Positions 34,598 to 43,311 of a stretch of 55,666 nt of DNA are shown piece by piece. The stretch spans positions 1 to 55,666 of the forward strand of contig JAEZNB010000100.1 in assembly GCA_023441965.1 (NCBI GenBank). The letters run 5' to 3'. The DNA is from Bacillota bacterium (lineage in GTDB: Bacteria > Bacillota > Clostridia > Lachnospirales > Lachnospiraceae). Both the position numbers and the translations under genes were made by a program. The number at the start of each line of letters is the position of its first letter. The stretch's first letter is position 1. A model generated the notes under the pieces. That model did no database searches, was not told the DNA's origin, and was given only the letters and a program-made list of their open reading frames with translations.

Positions 34598-35995
34598 TTA
34601 TTTCACTGCAATGCCCTTATCCTGCTGGGCCTTTGTCCATTTCGCATTCCAATCTGCCATGATCTCATCCAGAGTCTCTGAACCGTCCAAAGCGGCCTCA
34701 AGAATTCTGTTCACATGGGTATTCTCCATGTTGATACCGATTTCAGATGCTGTGTTCAGATCATTGAGGAAGGTCTCCTCTCCTGCGGGAGCAGGATTAT
34801 CCACAACAAATTCAACCCCTGTAAATGCTGACAGAGTCGGAGGATATTCTGCACCTTCCGGAATCGGAATTCCGCCCTCTGTAAATGCGAACTGTGATTC
34901 CTCTGTTAACCATTTGACATACAGCATCGCTGCAATCTTATTGTCTGCGGAGGAATTGACATTAATTCCGTAGCAATAGTCAGGACCTGCGGAAGCATAC
35001 TGCTTGCCATTCACGGTAATCGGGAAAGGCATATAGCCGATATCGTCAGGATTGGGACCGGCACCCTGCATCTGTGTCACAGCCCAGGAACCAAGAACCA
35101 TGGTAGCGATTTCGCCGTTGTTCAGCTTACCCTTACTGCTCTCCCAGTCCGTGGTGGTAGGGTCATCCTCGATCAGACCTCTGGCGACTGCTTCATACAG
35201 AACATAGTAAACCGCATAAGGTCCGGTCATATCTCCCTTGTTTGCAAAAGGATCCTTGCCATGTACAAGACCATTGTTCATATAATCGGGATCACCAGTT
35301 GCAGAGCCACCGATATATGCATCCCAGGCTCCCATGGTCCAGCCTGCAGCAAAGTTCGTATACATGGGAATGGCATCGGTATTGTCCTTGATCTTCTTTA
35401 AGGCCGCCAGATACTCTTCCGGTGTCTTCGGAATCTCGGTGATACCGGCATTTGCAAAAACCTTCTTATTATACAGAACGCCCTGTGCATTTACTGTGGA
35501 AGCAATTCCGTATACCTGTCCTTCATAGGCCCAGTTGTCGATAAAATTATAGTTCTTCTTGATCGCATCATAGCTTCCGAAGGATACAAACAGACCGGGA
35601 GCCTCACTCTTCAGCACTGTGGTGGGGATCATGCAGATATCGCCCCAGTCCTTGGTGGTCAGGCGGATGATCATATCTTCTCTGTAATCTGTTGTCGCTT
35701 CGTATTCAATGTTAATTCCGGGATATAGCTTCTGGAATTCCTTTATGTAATCCTGGAACTTCGTATCTACAATATCTGTCCTGTGTGTAAGGAATTTTAA
35801 GTTGGCCTTTATGTCCTTATAGTCTTCTCCCAGTTTGATTGAATCGATGGTGGGAAAAGCACCCTCTGTCTTCTCTTCCTGTGTTCCTTTCTTAACCTCT
35901 GTACCGGATGCTGCATCATCCTTCTTCTCTTTACCGCAGGCAACGAGTGAAATTGCTAGGGTAAGTACGAGAAGTAAGCTCATAAGCTTCTTCAT
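34598..35995 (-). CDS. Extracellular sugar-binding lipoprotein (CUT1)
   Basis: The 465-residue lipoprotein has a lipobox at SLVAC with Cys20 after a basic and hydrophobic signal. The mature part is a type 2 periplasmic-binding fold (family 1 solute-binding protein): LKFLTHRTDIVDTKFQDYIKEFQKLYPGINIEYEATTDY, with an aromatic-rich ligand pocket later. It is first in binding protein-permease-permease, behind a LacI-type operator. Substrate is probably an oligosaccharide, given the GH39 gene elsewhere, but this is inference. Confidence 0.93.
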   Translation of the reverse strand: MKKLMSLLLVLTLAISLVACGKEKKDDAASGTEVKKGTQEEKTEGAFPTIDSIKLGEDYKDIKANLKFLTHRTDIVDTKFQDYIKEFQKLYPGINIEYEATTDYREDMIIRLTTKDWGDICMIPTTVLKSEAPGLFVSFGSYDAIKKNYNFIDNWAYEGQVYGIASTVNAQGVLYNKKVFANAGITEIPKTPEEYLAALKKIKDNTDAIPMYTNFAAGWTMGAWDAYIGGSATGDPDYMNNGLVHGKDPFANKGDMTGPYAVYYVLYEAVARGLIEDDPTTTDWESSKGKLNNGEIATMVLGSWAVTQMQGAGPNPDDIGYMPFPITVNGKQYASAGPDYCYGINVNSSADNKIAAMLYVKWLTEESQFAFTEGGIPIPEGAEYPPTLSAFTGVEFVVDNPAPAGEETFLNDLNTASEIGINMENTHVNRILEAALDGSETLDEIMADWNAKWTKAQQDKGIAVK

Positions 35996-36018
35996 TTCAA
36001 TTCCCCCTTACATAATTT

Positions 36019-36036
36019 TAAGTTATCGTTAACTTA
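36019..36036 (-). promoter_or_regulatory. LacI-type operator of the sugar ABC operon
   Basis: A perfect inverted repeat TAAGTTA - 4 bases - TAACTTA lies between the -10 and the ribosome-binding site of the binding-protein gene. A LacI-family gene lies directly upstream at 36159-37175. Confidence 0.75.
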
Positions 36037-36043
36037 CGGCTTA

Positions 36044-36073
36044 ATTATATATTATGTATATTATTATTGTCAA
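36044..36073 (-). promoter_or_regulatory. Promoter of the sugar ABC operon
   Basis: On the minus strand TTGACA (36068-36073), 18 bases, TATAAT (36044-36049). The operator follows 7 bases downstream. Confidence 0.8.
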
Positions 36074-36158
36074 TACCTTTTACAAATTATTGAAATTGCA
36101 TGAACATCATCTGTAATTGTCCAGTCCGGGCCTGGTATCCTTCGGTTTTATCAGACGC

Positions 36159-37175
36159 CTACGTTTCGGCATGCAGATCCTTGACTGAATCCCGTATGAC
36201 CAGATTACCGCTGATGATTTTCCTGCCCCTGGGACTTACATCACCCTGAAGCTTCTTCATCACCGCCAGGACTGCCGCTTCCGCCATCATTTCCATATCT
36301 ACCTTTACGGTTGTCAGCTTGGGCGAAGACAGATGGGCAAAGATATGATTATCAAACCCCACCACAGAGATATCCTCCGGAATCTTATATCCTAGCTTTT
36401 TCAGCTTTTTGACAAAGAGATAAGCCACCGAATCACAATTACAGATGAAGGCGGTCGGCAGCTGATCCGGAAGCTTGAAATCAATGATGGCTCCGTCTTC
36501 TCCCCGATCCGGTAAGATCCATTCCTCCTTAATCTCCAGCTTGTTCGTAATCATCGATTTATAGTAGCCGAGATATCGGTCCAGTATGCTGCTGGTGGCA
36601 AAGATATTGCCGACAAAGCCAATCTTCGTATGCCCCTTAGAGGCCACATAGTTCGTTAGAACATATGAGCCATAGAAGCTGTCGCTGATAATGGAATCCA
36701 CCCCAAGCTGCTCGTCATAGAAATCCAGGAATACCAGAGGAACTTCTGTCTTCTTAATGGCATCCAGGTAGCTTGTACTCATCTGGCCGATGATGATTAC
36801 TCCGTCCACCTTATTGTCCGAGATCATATTCGGAATCAACAGCTCCTTTTCCGCTCTGGCTGCAATCAACTCCATAATACCGTAATAATTGGCCGCGGAC
36901 AGGGCCTTCACAACATACTGGTACATCTTCAGATAAAAGGCGTCTGCATCGTCCAGCACGAAGCGGTCTGCGATGATCACCCCGATATTATAGCTCTTTC
37001 CTTCCTTCATACCCTTCGCCAGAGAGTTGTAACGATAGCCCAGCTTATCTGCCATATCCTTAATCTTTTCCCTAAGCTCCGGTCCCACACCCTCCTTGTC
37101 GGATAAGGCTTTGGATACTGTTACCGTACTGATCCCCAACTGAATCGCTATATCATTCATCGTAACACTCTTCAT
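36159..37175 (-). CDS. LacI family transcriptional regulator
   Basis: The 338-residue repressor has the HTH VTMNDIAIQLGISTVTVSKALSDKEGVGPELREKI with the hinge helix, then a periplasmic-binding-like effector domain (residues about 60-335). It lies just upstream of the sugar ABC operon, on the same strand, and most likely binds the repeat at 36019-36036. A different palindrome (TTAACAT - 3 bases - ATGTTAA, 37199-37215) lies near its own start and could serve autoregulation. Confidence 0.92.
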   Translation of the reverse strand: MKSVTMNDIAIQLGISTVTVSKALSDKEGVGPELREKIKDMADKLGYRYNSLAKGMKEGKSYNIGVIIADRFVLDDADAFYLKMYQYVVKALSAANYYGIMELIAARAEKELLIPNMISDNKVDGVIIIGQMSTSYLDAIKKTEVPLVFLDFYDEQLGVDSIISDSFYGSYVLTNYVASKGHTKIGFVGNIFATSSILDRYLGYYKSMITNKLEIKEEWILPDRGEDGAIIDFKLPDQLPTAFICNCDSVAYLFVKKLKKLGYKIPEDISVVGFDNHIFAHLSSPKLTTVKVDMEMMAEAAVLAVMKKLQGDVSPRGRKIISGNLVIRDSVKDLHAET

Positions 37176-37198
37176 ATGAACCCCTCCTCAGGGGTATA

Positions 37199-37215
37199 TT
37201 AACATTTTATGTTAA
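37199..37215 (-). promoter_or_regulatory. Palindrome upstream of the LacI-family gene
   Basis: A perfect 7-bp repeat TTAACAT / ATGTTAA with a 3-base centre lies 24 bases before the ATG. It shares only the TTAA core with the operator of the ABC operon. Confidence 0.45.
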
Positions 37216-37343
37216 GAATTACAATCCTTAATTAGCTAATTTAAAGTAATATATTTTAAGTTCATTTACCTAATATTAAGCTAACAGCACAACAGGACCC
37301 GATTATGGCATGAATCGACCTCCATAAAGTCACTTCATTGGTT

Positions 37344-37386
37344 TTAAAAAAATGCCCCCTTACCGGTTTCATCCGGCTAGGGGGGA
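37344..37386 (-). terminator. Terminator of ppa
   Basis: On the minus strand CCCCCTAGCCGG / CCGGTAAGGGGG (imperfect in the middle) is followed by CATTTTTTT. A related GGGGGACTGTT block repeats twice just outside. Confidence 0.75.
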
Positions 37387-37457
37387 CTGTTTATTTAGGC
37401 CCGGCTTATGGGGGACTGTTCATGATTATAAGTATAAGCATTACATTTTATATGATC

Positions 37458-37991
37458 TTACTTCCCAAACTTTTCTTCATAGTTGCTGATGCAATGCTCT
37501 ATAATTCTTATGGCATCGGCAGGACCACCGAATTCATTCACTGCCGTTTCTTTATTCTCCAGCTCCTTATACACACTGAAGAAATGTCTCATTTCATTAA
37601 AAACATGCTGGGGCAGTTCGCTGATATTCCGGTAGATATTATAGGTGGGATCATTATAGGGGATGGCGATGATCTTCTCGTCGCCCATACCGTTGTCGAT
37701 CATATTCATAACCCCGATCGGATAGCACCTTACCAGGGTAAGGGGATCAATCGATTCAGAGCAAAGCACCAGGACATCCAAGGGATCCAGATCATCCCCG
37801 TAGGTTCTTGGTATGAAACCGTAATTTGCCGGATAATGGGTGGAGGTGTAGAGAATTCGGTCCAGTATAATATGACCTGTTTCCTTATCCAGCTCATACT
37901 TCTTCTTGCTGCCCTTTGTAATCTCGATGACTGCCACAAAATCCTCCGGACGAATCCGCTTAGGATCAATCTCATGCCATATATTGCCCAT
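37458..37991 (-). CDS. ppa: Inorganic pyrophosphatase
   Basis: The 177-residue type I enzyme hydrolyses pyrophosphate with magnesium. Start at 37991 follows GAGAGGTG; a frame 14 codons longer lacks a site. The core is typical: VAVIEITKGSKKKYELDKETG, YPANYGFIPRT and DGDDLDPLDVLVL-type motif here read as YGDDLDPLDVLVL. Metal-binding Asp residues are intact. Monocistronic. Some anaerobes carry the membrane or family II type instead; this is clearly family I. Confidence 0.95.
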   Translation of the reverse strand: MGNIWHEIDPKRIRPEDFVAVIEITKGSKKKYELDKETGHIILDRILYTSTHYPANYGFIPRTYGDDLDPLDVLVLCSESIDPLTLVRCYPIGVMNMIDNGMGDEKIIAIPYNDPTYNIYRNISELPQHVFNEMRHFFSVYKELENKETAVNEFGGPADAIRIIEHCISNYEEKFGK

Positions 37992-38115
37992 GTAAACACC
38001 TCTCTCTATTCTTGATGAATCGCCCCGATTCAATTATACCATTTAACAATAAGCATCTCCAGATTGCCGGATATCATTCTCACGAATTGCGTTTGTTTAC
38101 GTAAAGCATTCCCAC

Positions 38116-38880
38116 TTATATCCTCTTCCTTCTGAACAGAGCGATGGAAGCTACGATTGCCCCAATGATCAAGCCTATAGTGATGATCACCGGCCAGAGA
38201 GCATCTGCCGGCTGCAGGCTTCCGCTTAAGAGGTCCACATTATGAGAAGTCAGGTAGATCGGATTCAGCTTCTCTAGGGTGGGGAAGATATTCAAAAGCA
38301 GAAGAACTGCCAATACCGCTGCCGTAAGGATCAATCCGCCAAAGCTTCCCCCGGCAAGAACACCGGACAAGAGGATCAGGGCAAGCAGCAGGGCTCCAAA
38401 GAGCCATAAGCAGAAATAGGAGAATAGGATATTCCTGATATCCGAGGTATCAAACAGATACATGGTATAACCCTGATTTACCGCTCCGGCAAAGGCAAGC
38501 GCTCCCGTCCACAGAATCAGAGCCGTCGTATATTTTGAAAGGATGACCGTATGCCTGCCAAGACCCTTCGCCAGGATGTTGACCAAGGTGGCTCTTGTCA
38601 GCTCATTGGAAATCATTCCTCCGAAGATCAGCAGAATTACAACGATCCCCATCTGGGTCGTGTTCTTGAAAAACTGACCATAGGCATCCATGGCGCTAGG
38701 TTCCGGTATCGTGATGACCATTCCCTGCATATCAATCCCAGACAGAATATCCGGCAACAGCTTGGCTGTCAGGGGGCTCATCAGGCCAAAGAGGAAGAAG
38801 ACCGAGAAGAGAATCAGCATACGGTAGCTTCGAAGCTGTTCCATAAACTCTTTCTTAACAAATGCTCTATAACCCTTCAT
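38116..38880 (-). CDS. ABC-2 type permease
   Basis: The 254-residue membrane protein has about six hydrophobic segments; the first follows KEFMEQLRSYRMLILFSVFFLFGLMSP, the ABC-2 opening typical of NatB/BcrB-like exporters. The extracellular loop after it holds about 40 residues. The start overlaps the stop of the ATPase (ATGA). Substrate unknown; drug, bacteriocin or sodium export are possibilities. Confidence 0.85.
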   Translation of the reverse strand: MKGYRAFVKKEFMEQLRSYRMLILFSVFFLFGLMSPLTAKLLPDILSGIDMQGMVITIPEPSAMDAYGQFFKNTTQMGIVVILLIFGGMISNELTRATLVNILAKGLGRHTVILSKYTTALILWTGALAFAGAVNQGYTMYLFDTSDIRNILFSYFCLWLFGALLLALILLSGVLAGGSFGGLILTAAVLAVLLLLNIFPTLEKLNPIYLTSHNVDLLSGSLQPADALWPVIITIGLIIGAIVASIALFRRKRI

Positions 38881-39794
38881 CTTACCACCTCCAGAAACAC
38901 ATTTTCAAGGGAGGGCTCAAGTATCTCGTAACGCAGCACCCGGATGTCCTCCCGGACCAGTAAAGCCATAAGCTCCTTACCGACTTTCTCTGCCTTTGTC
39001 AGCTGGATCTGAAGGCTGTTGCCCTCAGCTGCTGCCGCAAGGACAAAGGGAAGGCTGCTGATGGTAGCTGCCAGGTGCTGTGCAATCCGGTCTCCCTCCA
39101 CCTCTATCCGAATCTCGTCCTTCCTGCGCTCGTTCTTAATCTCCTGTACCGTACCCTGCAGTACCAGCTGTCCATCGTTCAGTACCCCGATGCTGTCACA
39201 GATCCGCTCCACATCGGACAGGATGTGGGTGGAGAAGAGGATGGTGGTTCTCTCCCTGGCTACTGACAGTATATCCAGGATTTCCTTTCTTCCGATCGGA
39301 TCCAGGGCAGAGGTCGGTTCGTCACAGATCAGGAGCTTGGGTTCATTCAGCAGGGCCTGGGCAATCCCAAGCCTCTGCTTCATGCCCCGGGAGAAGCCCC
39401 TGATTCGCCTGTTGGCATTCTCCAGACCGACCAGCGAAAGCAGCTCTGTCGATCTGGCTGTAATCTGCTCCTTAGGCAGACCGGTGATTTCCCCGCAGAG
39501 CCTTAGGTATTCCTTGGGACTCATATATCCATAATATTCAGGGACATCCGGCAGATAGCCGATATAACGGTTCGTTCTGGTATTGCCATAGACTGCCTTC
39601 TCCCCACACACCCGAATCTCTCCGGCATCGGGCTCCAGAAAGCCCAGAATCATCTTCATCGTAGTCGTCTTACCTGCCCCATTCTTCCCGATAAAGCCAA
39701 AGACAGAATGCTCGGCTACCGAGAAGCTCAGGTCCTTGATCACTTCCAGCTCTCCGAACCTCTTTTGAATATTCTTTAGCTCTAAGATCTTCAT
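38877..39794 (-). CDS. ABC transporter ATP-binding protein
   Basis: The 305-residue ATPase starts at 39794 (GAGGAG site), overlapping the stop of the PLDc_N gene (TAATG). Walker A GKNGAGKTT, signature FSRGMKQRLGIAQALL, Walker B LLICDEPTSALDP and H-loop STHILSDVE are canonical, in contrast to the deviant YtrA-module ATPases. A C-terminal domain of about 85 residues follows. It is the middle gene of XRE-PLDc_N-ATPase-permease. Confidence 0.92.
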   Translation of the reverse strand: MKILELKNIQKRFGELEVIKDLSFSVAEHSVFGFIGKNGAGKTTTMKMILGFLEPDAGEIRVCGEKAVYGNTRTNRYIGYLPDVPEYYGYMSPKEYLRLCGEITGLPKEQITARSTELLSLVGLENANRRIRGFSRGMKQRLGIAQALLNEPKLLICDEPTSALDPIGRKEILDILSVARERTTILFSTHILSDVERICDSIGVLNDGQLVLQGTVQEIKNERRKDEIRIEVEGDRIAQHLAATISSLPFVLAAAAEGNSLQIQLTKAEKVGKELMALLVREDIRVLRYEILEPSLENVFLEVVR

Positions 39795-39994
39795 TATTCT
39801 TCTCCTCTTCCGACAGTAAAGTAAACAACAGGTCCGATGATCTGAAAGCATACCACAAGGACAATCCAGAGAATCCGGTTTCCGAAACGGTACTTCTTAT
39901 GCTTCAGTACATGGACCAAAGCAGTGAGCATAAGAGCCAGTTCAACGAGAATAATCGGTATTAAAAAAGGTAAATACTCCATAAGCTTTTCCAT
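39794..39994 (-). CDS. PLDc_N domain small membrane protein
   Basis: The 66-residue protein has two membrane segments, the second in ILWIVLVVCFQIIGPVVYFTVG, which is the phospholipase D N-terminal (PLDc_N) signature without any nuclease domain. Proteins of this size often precede ABC-2 exporters and may be accessory subunits. It overlaps the ATPase gene at TAATG. Confidence 0.8.
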   Translation of the reverse strand: MEKLMEYLPFLIPIILVELALMLTALVHVLKHKKYRFGNRILWIVLVVCFQIIGPVVYFTVGRGEE

Positions 39995-40090
39995 AGCTTC
40001 CTCCTTCTGCGCTTATGAGCGCTGATCTATATGATGTCCCTCCGCCTCTTTCTCATCTTAACGGAGAGGACACGGTTACATAATCTAAAA

Positions 40091-41224
40091 TCAAGTCAAT
40101 CCTTTGTTCTGTAAAGATGAGCTTCCTTCCAGCCGCTTTACAATGTTGCGGTATCGCTCCTCCTCCTTCAATCCCTCCAAAGCCGGGTTATTCACAAGGA
40201 AGTGTTTTATATCGTACCATATCGCTTCCGTACTTCTGGGTAACACAGCTTCCATATCAATCCCCTTATAATATTGCTCCAGCACATCAAAGATTTCATT
40301 TCCCTTCAGAGCCATCCTTCCCGTCCCCATCCGGTCCATCAGCTCTATGCAATATTCCAGCGCATTCAGGGCTGTCTCCTTGTCTCCCACTCCGGCGAAG
40401 GCATATACCGCAGAAAGCTCCAGCTGCATCATAAGAGCAGGATGTAAGTCCTCCAGCTTGAATATTCTATTCAGCTCTTGATAGATACCATAGAAGAGCT
40501 TCAGCTTGTTTGAATCACTTCCGTACATCAGGAAGAAATCCTGGGCGGCTTGTATGATGCACATGAGATTTTCAAAGACATATCCCTGCAGATGCTCCAG
40601 GGCCTTATCCATATCTCCCTTCATCTGATAAGCCTTCACCAATAGGCTCTCGGAACTTTGCCTGCTTTCATTCAGCCTTTCTAACAGCTCGATTGCCTCG
40701 GCAGGCTTCTGCTGACTTAGAAAGCATACCGCCTGTAGGTGGATTGCCTGCTTTTCTAAGGCCACATCTCCGGAGCTCTTCTCCAATCTCTGATAAAGCT
40801 TCAGCAGCTCATTCATGATCTCCTCGGCGATTTCCTTCTTCGGAGCCAGAGAGACGTGATTTAATAGGACCAAGCCCAGTTGCATCTGCAGCTGCCAGCA
40901 GGAGTAATATTTCTTCAGATAGGCCCTGCATTCCTTCAGCACCTGCTCGAAAGGCTCCTTCGTGAAGGCTTCGGCCAGTCTCTGATACAGCTTCCGAATC
41001 TCTGGCATCGTCATCTGAGGCTCATAGCCGACCAGTTCATCTATACTGATATCAAAATAGGCAGCCAATTCGGGAAGTAGCAGAATATCGGGATAGGTCT
41101 GTTCCGATTCCCATTTTGAAACTGCAGGCTTCGATACACCCAGATAATTCGCCAGCTCCTCCTGAGTGATCCCCTTACGCTTACGATGCTCTGCTATCTT
41201 TTGTCCGATTCTTAAGCTTGACAT
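40091..41224 (-). CDS. XRE-type regulator with TPR-like helical domain
   Basis: The 377-residue protein has an N-terminal XRE helix-turn-helix (IGQKIAEHRKRKGITQEELANYLGVSKPAVSKWESEQTYPDILLLPELAAYFDISIDELVGY) followed by about 300 residues of helical repeats with TPR-like spacing, similar in outline to peptide-sensing RRNPP regulators. Two near-identical repeats flank its promoter (41249-41265 and 41335-41351), pointing to autoregulation. The PLDc_N/ABC genes lie 97 bases downstream and are probably its targets. Confidence 0.85.
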   Translation of the reverse strand: MSSLRIGQKIAEHRKRKGITQEELANYLGVSKPAVSKWESEQTYPDILLLPELAAYFDISIDELVGYEPQMTMPEIRKLYQRLAEAFTKEPFEQVLKECRAYLKKYYSCWQLQMQLGLVLLNHVSLAPKKEIAEEIMNELLKLYQRLEKSSGDVALEKQAIHLQAVCFLSQQKPAEAIELLERLNESRQSSESLLVKAYQMKGDMDKALEHLQGYVFENLMCIIQAAQDFFLMYGSDSNKLKLFYGIYQELNRIFKLEDLHPALMMQLELSAVYAFAGVGDKETALNALEYCIELMDRMGTGRMALKGNEIFDVLEQYYKGIDMEAVLPRSTEAIWYDIKHFLVNNPALEGLKEEERYRNIVKRLEGSSSLQNKGLT

Positions 41225-41248
41225 TTTCTCACCTCCTAATTAATTTAG

Positions 41249-41265
41249 TTAACCATTGGTTATCT
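41249..41265 (-). promoter_or_regulatory. Operator copy 1 of the XRE regulator
   Basis: The palindromic core TAACCATTGGTTA lies between the -10 and the start codon. The same site, with one change, recurs at 41335-41351. Confidence 0.65.
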
Positions 41266-41275
41266 TCTGTCTTTA

Positions 41276-41304
41276 TTTTAGTGCAGATCAGGTCCAATAT
41301 CAAG
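41276..41304 (-). promoter_or_regulatory. Promoter of the XRE gene
   Basis: On the minus strand TTGATA (41299-41304), 17 bases, TAAAAT (41276-41281), flanked on both sides by the operator copies. Confidence 0.7.
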
Positions 41305-41334
41305 GGAGTGCAAATTAACTTTTGGAAATATAAT

Positions 41335-41351
41335 TAACCATTAGTTAACCT
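41335..41351 (-). promoter_or_regulatory. Operator copy 2 of the XRE regulator
   Basis: TTAACCATTAGTTAACC, upstream of the -35. Its centre is 86 bases (about eight helical turns) from copy 1, a spacing suited to looping. Confidence 0.6.
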
Positions 41352-41419
41352 CATGGCAGGACCTTCCCTTATGCTCAATTCACAAACAATAAACCCTCTG
41401 TCCGCTTCCTCTGTCATAA

Positions 41420-41499
41420 AAAACACCTCTGATCATGAGCCGCCCCATCAGTCAGACGTAACAGCCTGAATATGGGAGATCGGTTGATTGACCAGAGGT
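41420..41499 (-). terminator. Terminator with a structured loop, after the GyrI-like gene
   Basis: On the minus strand an 11-bp stem (ACCTCTGGTCA / TGATCAGAGGT, one G-T pair) is followed by GTTTTTT. Its 53-base loop can fold into inner stems (CCCAT/ATGGG and TCAG/CTGA). It lies about 70 bases after the stop at 41569. Confidence 0.65.
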
Positions 41500-41568
41500 A
41501 CTTATTCATATAACTTCTATTTTATAAATCCAATGTCGGAATTCGCATAGGAGGATCGGAATAGCTGT

Positions 41569-42090
41569 CTACTTCACATAGTGACAGACATCCAAAATAA
41601 CCTTACCTTCCTCATCGGGGGTGGTGAAGCGAGGGCATCCATAGCGTTCAAAGAACCAGTATGCGCCTTCCTCATCCGTAACGATTTCTTGCCCTTCCTG
41701 CATGATTCTCTCCGCACACTTATCCTCCTTGCCGCAGATCTCCCATTTCTGACCATGGAGCCAGCAGTTACCCAGCTTGGCTGCCGGCATATCTACATAG
41801 CCATATCCTTCCGGCACCTCGGACCCTTGAGGAAGAAACATACCGATCCAGTACTGAAAGGGTTCCCCTTCCTTATAACGCATCAGTCCGACATAGGCGT
41901 CGCTATCCTCATACTGACCCTTAAGTTCTTCCGTTACCAGCTGCTCCAGGGGCTGGAAGAGATTGTTCTGGAACCACTGACCCCACTTCTGTCCGAAGCC
42001 TCCCTCTACTCTGTCCTCATCCCCATACTTAATGCCAATGAAACGCATGGCCGGTACCGATTGTACATACGATTTTGTAATCTCAAACAT
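41569..42090 (-). CDS. GyrI-like effector-binding domain protein
   Basis: The 173-residue protein is a stand-alone GyrI-like (SOUL/AraC effector) domain: PAMRFIGIKYGDEDRVEGGFGQKWGQWFQNNLF, then DAYVGLMRYKEGEPFQYWIGMFLP and YVDMPAAKLGNCWLHG. No DNA-binding part. Such proteins bind or hydrolyse small hydrophobic compounds. GGAGG lies before the ATG. It is monocistronic and has a similar counterpart at 50552. Confidence 0.8.
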   Translation of the reverse strand: MFEITKSYVQSVPAMRFIGIKYGDEDRVEGGFGQKWGQWFQNNLFQPLEQLVTEELKGQYEDSDAYVGLMRYKEGEPFQYWIGMFLPQGSEVPEGYGYVDMPAAKLGNCWLHGQKWEICGKEDKCAERIMQEGQEIVTDEEGAYWFFERYGCPRFTTPDEEGKVILDVCHYVK

Positions 42091-42208
42091 ATAATAGCCT
42101 CCTATAAGATTCTTAATTACCTTCTTACCATATTATAGAACATTTGTTCTGCTCAGTCAAGCATAAATTGTAATATTTTCCTTTCTCACGGGCGGCAAAC
42201 AGGGCACA

Positions 42209-43114
42209 TCAATTCATTCCATAATTGACATAGCTGTGCTTTCTTCTGAAGTCAATCGGGGTCAGGCGGAAGGACTTCTTAAACAGAAAGCTGAAGTAGG
42301 ACACATTATTGAAGCCGCACTGATCGGCGATCTGATAAGCCGGTAGGTTGGTTCTTAGCAGCAGCTCCTTCGCCTTGTTCAGTCTGGCTGTGATAATATA
42401 ATCATTGGGTGTGGTCTTCATAAGCTCGGTAAATATTTTATGAAAGTAGTTGGGGCTTAAGTCAGCGATATCCGAAAGCTGCTTTAATGAAAGCTTCCGG
42501 TGAATGTTTTCATTGATATAATCCATGGTTTTCTTGATGGTCTTTCCGTAGGGAGAGGCCTGCATCGTATTCACAGGATTGCAGGAATCCTGATAAAGCA
42601 GATAAAGGATGTCCAGAACGCAGGATTTCATAGGCAGCTCGCTACCCGGAATCGGATTGAGATAGGTTTGATAGACCTTATCAAATAAGTCGTAGTATTT
42701 GTCCTCATTCCGGATATGGAATATGGTCGGTATATTGTCCAGAATGGAGTTGGTGTAGTAGGGTTGGAATTTTGCTTCGGACCGCTCCCAGTCACAGGTA
42801 GCATACCAGTTATCGTAGATCGGGAGGGAGTTCGTCATATCAAAGGAGATAAAATAACAGGAGTATGGCATAATCCCCTGCGTAGATTGCCCGGGTCTGC
42901 GGAAAACAATATCTCCTTTCCGGATCGGATACAATTCTCCGTCGATATACATACTTCCTTCACTGTCAAAAAAGTATTCCAATTCATAATCTCTCACATG
43001 CCTGGCTTCCAGTGCTTCCCCCTTCTCAAAGTCTTCATCGCCGTGAAAAACCTGAGCGTAGATGACCCTGGGGTTTATCTTAGATATCGGAAGATTTTCA
43101 TGTACTATATCCAT
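42209..43114 (-). CDS. AraC family transcriptional regulator
   Basis: The 301-residue regulator has an N-terminal cupin-like sensor domain (residues about 20-150: EYFFDSEGSMYIDGELYPIRKGDIVFRRPGQ) and a double HTH at about 195-300 (MDYINENIHRKLSLKQLSDIADLSPNYFHKIFTELMKTTPNDYI). Start at 43114 (ATG, GGAG 11 bases upstream); GTG codons at 43120 and 43126 are alternatives. It diverges from the MATE gene. Sugar-related AraC proteins have this layout; a target is not evident. Confidence 0.88.
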   Translation of the reverse strand: MDIVHENLPISKINPRVIYAQVFHGDEDFEKGEALEARHVRDYELEYFFDSEGSMYIDGELYPIRKGDIVFRRPGQSTQGIMPYSCYFISFDMTNSLPIYDNWYATCDWERSEAKFQPYYTNSILDNIPTIFHIRNEDKYYDLFDKVYQTYLNPIPGSELPMKSCVLDILYLLYQDSCNPVNTMQASPYGKTIKKTMDYINENIHRKLSLKQLSDIADLSPNYFHKIFTELMKTTPNDYIITARLNKAKELLLRTNLPAYQIADQCGFNNVSYFSFLFKKSFRLTPIDFRRKHSYVNYGMN

Positions 43115-43311
43115 TTTCACATTCACTCCTATCTGTGTTAACTCGCCCTTGGCTCAATTTTATGGACTTTCAGACTGTCCTACGAATTCCTTATATTTTA
43201 TTCTATCATAAGATTTTGATATAATAAATAAGATTATTGCTTGTGAATCATGATTTTCTATAATAAAATTCGAAGTAATCTGACATACACTTTCCTTAGG
43301 AGGAAGAGACA

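Noticed and set aside
37381..37425. Tandem GGGGGACTGTT repeat as a mobile-element end
   Set aside because: Only two short copies next to the ppa terminator; no further structure.
37338..38015. 225-codon plus-strand ORF
   Set aside because: It is the antisense reading of ppa, whose product is unmistakable.
41581..42138. 185-codon plus-strand ORF
   Set aside because: Antisense of the GyrI-like gene, which has the better start and domain match.
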